DNA of 39,162 nt from an uncultured Eubacteriales bacterium (GTDB lineage: Bacteria; Bacillota_A; Clostridia; Lachnospirales; Cellulosilyticaceae). Below the pieces are notes generated by a model. The model searched no databases, was not told the origin of the DNA, and saw only the letters and a program-made list of their open reading frames with translations. Of the stretch, positions 34,499-39,162 are shown piece by piece. A program made the translations under genes and the position numbers. Where the stretch lies: assembly GCA_900556665.1 (NCBI GenBank), contig USPX01000001.1, positions 1-39,162 on the forward strand, in the 5' to 3' direction. Position 1 is the stretch's first letter. Every line of letters starts with the position of its first letter.

Positions 34499-35758
34499 TT
34501 ACTTAAATGAGGTTAAACTGCGACGGTAATTTGTAGGATATTTACCAGTGAATTTTTTAAAGCAGGTGTAAAAGTAATTTGTATTTGTATAGCCTACTTT
34601 AAGGGCTATTTCATTGGCATTTAGAGAAGTATTACAAAGCAGTTTAATAGCCTGTTCTATACGGGTTTGATGAAGATAATTATTAAAGGATTGGCCTGTT
34701 TCAGATTTAAAAAGTTGTCCTAAGTAGGAGGGATTCACATTGAAATGAGCTGCCAATACTTTGAGAGAAAGATCTTCTGATAAATGATTATTAATGAAAT
34801 CTAGTATACGTTTAATTAGAGTATTGAAATTAGAATTTGAGACGGTTTCATAGTCAATGAGGCTATTAGGTGGCAAGGATGGAAAATTCTTCATAAGCTT
34901 TATAGCATTTTGATAGCTTATAGCTAAATTATGAAAATCTGTTTCTAAGCTACCAATGCTACAAATTACATTTAAGTTTAATTGCGTGTTAATTTCTAAA
35001 ATACAATGTTTCATAAAATCCTTGATTAAATCATAGTTTAGATTTGAGTCTGTTATAGTGTTAGTGCTAGAAAAATAACATAGGATATAGCCGTTAAAGT
35101 CACAAAATACCTCATGATGTAGGTTAAGGTTTAGGGTAGAAAGATATGTATGGCAAAGTGTGATGATTTGAGTGCGTAAATCATTAACATCAGTTGCTAT
35201 AGTTTTATTTTTTAGAAGCTGCATTACGGAGATGATATAATGGGAAGCAGTTAAATCTAAATCTAGAAGCTGTGCACGTTCACAGAGTTCACTCATAGAG
35301 ATTGTATGCGTAATCCAGCGATTTAAAATATTGTTTTTTAGAATAGAAGAGTCTTCAAGAGTCTTTATATAGGCAGTGTGGGCAACTTCTATTTTTTGGA
35401 CGATATTTATCAGGGTTTGCAATAATTCTTCTTCATTAATAGGTTTCAAAAGATAATTTTCAATACCAAGTTGAAGTGCTTCTTTAACGTAGTCAAAATC
35501 ATTGTAGCCACTTAAAATAATAAATTTGATATGAGGCTTTGTTTCTTTAAGGACATGGATAAGTTCTAAGCCATTCATTTTAGGCATTTTAACATCCGTA
35601 ATAATGAGATCAATATCTAGAGTTTTAGAAAGCTCTAGTGCTTTTAATCCATTAGAAGCAGTACCTATGATTTCAAATCCATAAGCTTCCCAGTTAATAA
35701 TATGCTTAAGTCCATTTAACATATAGATTTCATCATCAACTAACATTACTTTGTACAT
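34499..35758 (-). CDS. YesN-type response regulator (receiver plus AraC DNA-binding domain)
   Basis: A 419-residue two-component regulator. The N-terminal receiver (about 1-120) has MLVDDE, the phospho-acceptor Asp in LIITDVKMPKMNG, LSGYNDF and the Lys in LLKPI. A central region of about 180 residues has no named domain. The C-terminal 100 residues are an AraC helix-turn-helix pair (LGQLFKSETGQSFNNYL; YFYTCFKKFTGKYPTNYRRS). The start overlaps the kinase gene by 23 bases, so the two are coupled. It probably controls the divergent sugar importer. Confidence 0.93.
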   Translation of the reverse strand: MYKVMLVDDEIYMLNGLKHIINWEAYGFEIIGTASNGLKALELSKTLDIDLIITDVKMPKMNGLELIHVLKETKPHIKFIILSGYNDFDYVKEALQLGIENYLLKPINEEELLQTLINIVQKIEVAHTAYIKTLEDSSILKNNILNRWITHTISMSELCERAQLLDLDLTASHYIISVMQLLKNKTIATDVNDLRTQIITLCHTYLSTLNLNLHHEVFCDFNGYILCYFSSTNTITDSNLNYDLIKDFMKHCILEINTQLNLNVICSIGSLETDFHNLAISYQNAIKLMKNFPSLPPNSLIDYETVSNSNFNTLIKRILDFINNHLSEDLSLKVLAAHFNVNPSYLGQLFKSETGQSFNNYLHQTRIEQAIKLLCNTSLNANEIALKVGYTNTNYFYTCFKKFTGKYPTNYRRSLTSFK

Positions 35759-37598
35759 AGTATTTAAGCTCCTTTTCTGTTTTTGCAGGTATTTTTAGTA
35801 TAACCTTTGTTCCTTTACCTTCTTTGCTTATAAGTTCCAAACCATAATCCATACCGTAAACAAGATGGATACGTTCATTAATATTAGTAAGGCCTACACT
35901 ATTTTTACCAGTAGATTTAGAGTGAGTTTCGAGATTGTTTTTTAAAGCATTTTGGATTGCTGTAAGCCTTTCTAAAGAGATACCTTGTCCATCATCGGAT
36001 ATGGTAAGTATGATAGTATTTTCTTTTATAAGTTGGCCGGTAATATGTATTGTAAGGGGGCCTTCATCAGTGTCCATACCATGGACAATAGCATTTTCAA
36101 TAATAGGTTGAAGTAAATGTTTAATGATATTGTACTGATAAAGGGAAGAATCAATATTAAAGTTTGTAATCAAATAATCCTCATAACGCAGTTGTAAGAG
36201 TTCAAGATAAGCTGTGCAATAATCAATTTCGTTTTTGAGAGGGACAAACATGTCTTGTCTAATGCTACTACGAAAGAGTGAACCTAACTTATAAATCATC
36301 TGAGGAATTTTGGGATTTTCACAAGATAGAGCGCTCATACGAATAGATTCTAGCGTATTAAAAAGAAAATGTGGATCTACTTGAGATTGTAAGGCATAGT
36401 ATTCAGCGATTTTTTGTTTAAGCTTCGCATCTTGTTGATGCAAGCCTGCTTTATAAACTTGTGAAATATAAATTTCTAAGCTGTCACACATATAGTTAAA
36501 ATGAGTTGCAATAAGATTAAGTTCATCCTCAGTTTGTCCAATATGAATACGTTCTTTAAAGTTACCTTCCTTAACTTTAACAATGCCTTTGCAAATAGCA
36601 TGAATACGTTTGGAAAAGAAGGACATGCAGAAGCAAGATAAAGCAAGGGCTATGAAAATACAAATAAGTGTAATAAGATAAGTGATCTTTCGAATAAGTG
36701 CTGTGTTTTGATTGATAATTGTGTTTTCAATAGCGCAGGTAATCAAAATGCCTAAATCTGAATTTATATGAGTAATCATAAGCCGCTTAGAAGTTTTAGT
36801 GACATCTGAAGCGGTATTTTTTAATGCATCAAAATTAAAGTCAGGACTAGTGGTTGCAAGATGAGAAGAATCATAAACAATATTGCCATCTAAATCATAG
36901 ACAATAACATTACTTTGAAAAGTAGAATCCTGAGCTAGGAGCTGAGTAAGTTCATTTAAATCAAAGGTAACAAAAAGAGTGCTTACAATGTGTGAAAGGT
37001 CTTTAGAACGTAAGTTAAAGGCTAGTGTGAAATTAGGTGCAGCAAGGTTCTGAGAAGAAAAGTAGTGGTCTGTAGGGACTAATGAAGGCGTAAAGCTATT
37101 AGTCTTAGAGGGTTCACTCAGTGTATTTAAGTTAAGATTAAATATTTGTTCAGAAGCACCTTTGTTATTGTAGGGCTTATAAGCATAGCAGTAACGACTA
37201 GTCATGAAATAAGCATGAATATGGCAAATGTTAGGGTCTAAATCTTCCATATACATAAAGTATTGGTCTAAGGTGTTTTTACTTGAAAAGTAGTGCATAG
37301 AGTAAGTGTTAGAAGTAGCGTTATCAAAGAGAAGCACATCTCCATAAAGTTTTTCATGATAATAAGGCAGCTGTTGGATGCGTTTGATAAGGGAAATCTT
37401 TTGAGAAAAATAATTGGTAGTTTTCTGAGTAACACTAGTGCAATAGTTTAGGGCGCCAGTTGTGACAGAATGTGTGTAGCTTTTTAAGATAACTAAAGAA
37501 AGTGTCATAAGAGTTACTATAATGATGAAAGTATAAATCAATATAATTTTTGTAAAAAGCTTTTGACCAATGTATTTGTGATAGAACTGTTTAATCAA
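35736..37598 (-). CDS. YesM-type sensor histidine kinase
   Basis: The best start is TTG at 37598, placed 6 nt after GAGGTG; a GTG at 37607 lies inside the RBS. This gives 620 residues. A membrane segment near 15-40, an extracellular sensor region of about 250 residues, a second membrane segment near 300-320 and a HAMP domain precede the kinase part. The phospho-acceptor His lies in QSQVDPHFLFNTLES, and the ATPase domain has NAIVHGM, SDDGQGIS and GLTNINERI. This is the YesM/LytS-like histidine kinase family. It senses an external signal, probably a sugar, and phosphorylates the overlapping YesN-type regulator. Confidence 0.92.
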   Translation of the reverse strand: MIKQFYHKYIGQKLFTKIILIYTFIIIVTLMTLSLVILKSYTHSVTTGALNYCTSVTQKTTNYFSQKISLIKRIQQLPYYHEKLYGDVLLFDNATSNTYSMHYFSSKNTLDQYFMYMEDLDPNICHIHAYFMTSRYCYAYKPYNNKGASEQIFNLNLNTLSEPSKTNSFTPSLVPTDHYFSSQNLAAPNFTLAFNLRSKDLSHIVSTLFVTFDLNELTQLLAQDSTFQSNVIVYDLDGNIVYDSSHLATTSPDFNFDALKNTASDVTKTSKRLMITHINSDLGILITCAIENTIINQNTALIRKITYLITLICIFIALALSCFCMSFFSKRIHAICKGIVKVKEGNFKERIHIGQTEDELNLIATHFNYMCDSLEIYISQVYKAGLHQQDAKLKQKIAEYYALQSQVDPHFLFNTLESIRMSALSCENPKIPQMIYKLGSLFRSSIRQDMFVPLKNEIDYCTAYLELLQLRYEDYLITNFNIDSSLYQYNIIKHLLQPIIENAIVHGMDTDEGPLTIHITGQLIKENTIILTISDDGQGISLERLTAIQNALKNNLETHSKSTGKNSVGLTNINERIHLVYGMDYGLELISKEGKGTKVILKIPAKTEKELKYYVQSNVS

Positions 37599-37765
37599 TA
37601 TAATCACCTCAAGGATTAGAGTATAAAATTGAGTCTAGTATAGCACACTTTGTGTCATATAAAGCTACAGGATAGGAAAGATGTAGAAAAATTAGAGTTA
37701 TATAGAATTATTGATGTTGTTGCTTAGAGCATAGAAAAACTATAATGCAATTGGAGGTGATAAGG

Positions 37766-38668
37766 TTGAACAGACAAAAGCTTTTAAGCAGCCCGATGAG
37801 ATTATTTTATATGGCATTACCTTTTGTTATTTTAATGGTTATCTTTAACTATTTACCATTAGTAGGGTGGATTTATGCCTTTTCAGAAGGCATGCCAAGA
37901 GCATTAGGTGATGTTCAATTTGTGGGACTGGATTTATTTAAGCGTATGTGGATGAAGGGAAGCACATTTCCATTAGCGCTTAGAAATACTTTAATGATGG
38001 GAGGGATGATGTTAATTACAATGCCGCTTCCAGTGCTATTTGCATTAGGACTAGCGCAGGTAAGAAATGCAAAGCTTTCTAGAATGCTACAAACCGTGGC
38101 TTCATTACCAAACTTTATTTCTTGGGTACTTGTTTACGGGATTTTCTATATGTTCTTTGGGAGTCAGGGGGGCATTAATCAAATACTTTTACATTTGCAT
38201 TTAACTAATGCACCGGTGGAGGTACTCTTAGATGATAATAGAGTATGGCTTATTCAAACTTTAATTAGTTTATGGAAGACTTTAGGTTGGAATGCCATTA
38301 TTTATATTGCAGCCTTATCCAGTATTGATAAAACTTTGTATGAAGCAGCAGATGTAGATGGCGCAGGAAGACTCATGAAGATATGGTATATTAGCTTGCC
38401 TGAACTGAAACAAACATTTTTTGTACTGCTAATTTTGGCAGTAGGAAATATTTTAAATACAGGATTTGAACAATACTATGTTTTTAGGAATCCTTTGATT
38501 TTAAATAAGATTGATGTATTAGATACATATATTTATACCCAAGGTATTACCAATATGGAGTTTGGCTATGCCACAGCTGTTGGAATGGCAAAGTCTATTG
38601 TAAGTGTAGCTATTTTATTTGCAGTCAATAAGATGGCTAAGAAATTTAGAGGAGAAGCCATTTTGTAA
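37766..38668 (+). CDS. Carbohydrate ABC transporter permease, LplB/YteP family
   Basis: TTG at 37766 is the likely start, since the near-perfect RBS GGAGGTGAT (37753-37761) directly precedes it. An ATG at 37745 is in frame but upstream of that RBS. The product is about 300 residues with six membrane segments. It has FYMALPFVILMVIFNYLPL at the N-terminus and the ATPase-docking loop YEAADVDGAGRLMKIWYISLPEL. These fit the LplB group, which imports oligosaccharides such as pectin or xylan fragments. It is divergent from the YesMN-type system. The binding protein is not in the window. Confidence 0.9.
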   Translation: MNRQKLLSSPMRLFYMALPFVILMVIFNYLPLVGWIYAFSEGMPRALGDVQFVGLDLFKRMWMKGSTFPLALRNTLMMGGMMLITMPLPVLFALGLAQVRNAKLSRMLQTVASLPNFISWVLVYGIFYMFFGSQGGINQILLHLHLTNAPVEVLLDDNRVWLIQTLISLWKTLGWNAIIYIAALSSIDKTLYEAADVDGAGRLMKIWYISLPELKQTFFVLLILAVGNILNTGFEQYYVFRNPLILNKIDVLDTYIYTQGITNMEFGYATAVGMAKSIVSVAILFAVNKMAKKFRGEAIL

Positions 38669-38683
38669 GGGAGGAGGAGCGTA

Positions 38684-39121
38684 ATGAGAAATAGAGCGAT
38701 TGGTGAGAAAATCATTATGGTGATGAACTATATTTTGTTAATAGCTTTTGCAATCATATGTTTTTATCCATTTTACTATGTATTTTTATATTCTTTAAGT
38801 GACCCGAAGGCTGTTGAATTGCAGGGTATATTTTTACTCCCAGTATCTCCAAGCTTACAAACCTATAAGGAAGTATTTGAGAGGAGTAATATCTTAGCAG
38901 CTTCTGTGATTTCAGCTTCTAGGGCTATTTTGGGAACTGTGGTGACAGTGGGGTGCTGTAGCTTCTTCGGTTATTTAGTGAGTAGGAAGGAAATGCCTTA
39001 TCGTAAAATTATTTATCGTATGTGCGTGATGACCATGTATATTAGTGCAGGACTTATTCCATGGTATATGACGATGAAAATGATAGGACTTAAAAATAAT
39101 TATCTTAACGAGTTGTGCTAG
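38684..39121 (+). pseudogene. Carbohydrate ABC permease, LplC/YtcP family, truncated at the window edge
   Basis: The first 140 residues match LplC-type permeases, with IICFYPFYYVFLYSLSDPKA near the start, then MYISAGLIPWYMTMKMIGLKN. Full family members are about 290 residues. After NNYL the sequence loses the expected continuation (usually VYI then LP) and ends NELC and a TAG stop at 39119. Other frames do not restore it. The remaining 41 bases do not look like this gene. An insertion (mobile element or intron) or an assembly join at about 39105-39115 would explain it. The RBS GGGAGGAGG is good and the gene follows its partner permease by 15 nt. Confidence 0.65.
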
Positions 39122-39162
39122 TTAAATTTACAAGTAGAATAAGCTCCAAGCATGTGATATCT

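Noticed and set aside
1..39162. tRNA, rRNA, transposase or prophage genes
   Set aside because: I saw none on either strand; the only hint of a mobile element is the abrupt end of the permease at the right edge.

Overview
The window is AT-rich, low-GC Firmicute (Clostridia) DNA. It combines flagellin/chemotaxis genes, a secreted GH9 cellulase and a PL1 pectate lyase without dockerins, SLH-anchored surface proteins, a DUF6472 gene, and YesM/YesN two-component genes beside an LplB/LplC-type sugar importer. This mix points to a motile, anaerobic, plant-polysaccharide-degrading member of the Lachnospirales, most like Cellulosilyticum (Clostridium) lentocellum. The species assignment is inference from gene content; no rRNA marker is present.

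Layout. 0.1-5.0 kb: two paralogous membrane sensor proteins (extracellular Cache-like domain plus HAMP, no output domain) bracket a sigma-D-promoted flagellinolysin gene (flagellin with an inserted zinc protease) that carries one in-frame TGA; a small DUF6472 gene follows. 5.1-7.9 kb: modA-modB-modC molybdate importer, with an unassigned hairpin between modA and modB. 7.9-9.1 kb: a yybP-ykoY (Mn2+) riboswitch with its own promoter and terminator, ahead of a Ca2+/Na+ exchanger-family gene. 9.1-12.7 kb: an AraC-type regulator divergent from a GH9 endoglucanase, with three 21-bp-spaced operator repeats between them. 12.9-15.2 kb: a small unknown gene, a 1.3-kb non-coding stretch full of repeats (DnaA-box-like elements, a G-rich run, a helically phased TGATT array), and a HARE-HTH gene. 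15.3-17.4 kb: a pectate lyase broken by one in-frame TAA. 17.8-22.2 kb: a chemoreceptor, an L,D-transpeptidase and a VanY-type carboxypeptidase. 22.3-27.2 kb (minus strand): an operon of Crp/Fnr regulator (apparently a non-ATG start), DUF454, a CydD/CydC-like ABC pair and YgbA-type protein. 27.5-34.4 kb (plus strand): a heme/iron uptake operon with two NEAT surface proteins and an IsdE/IsdF/ATPase importer. Three Fur-box-like elements lie between these two operons. 34.5-39.1 kb: YesN/YesM-type two-component system divergent from two sugar ABC permeases, the second of which ends abnormally at the window edge.

How it fits together. The heme locus reads as a relay from an S-layer-anchored multi-NEAT protein to a membrane-tethered NEAT protein to IsdE and then IsdF plus ATPase, controlled by iron. 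The divergent operon resembles nitrosative/redox-stress sets. The cellulase, pectate lyase, L,D-transpeptidase, carboxypeptidase and sugar importer serve the cell surface and carbohydrate use.

Most notable are the single-codon interruptions in two extracellular hydrolase genes (TGA at the usual flagellin Arg position; TAA in the pectate lyase), the probable non-canonical start of the Crp/Fnr regulator, the output-less receptor pair around flagellinolysin, the AraC operator triplet, the variant NEAT domains without the usual Tyr ligand motif, and the motif-rich 1.3-kb non-coding region.
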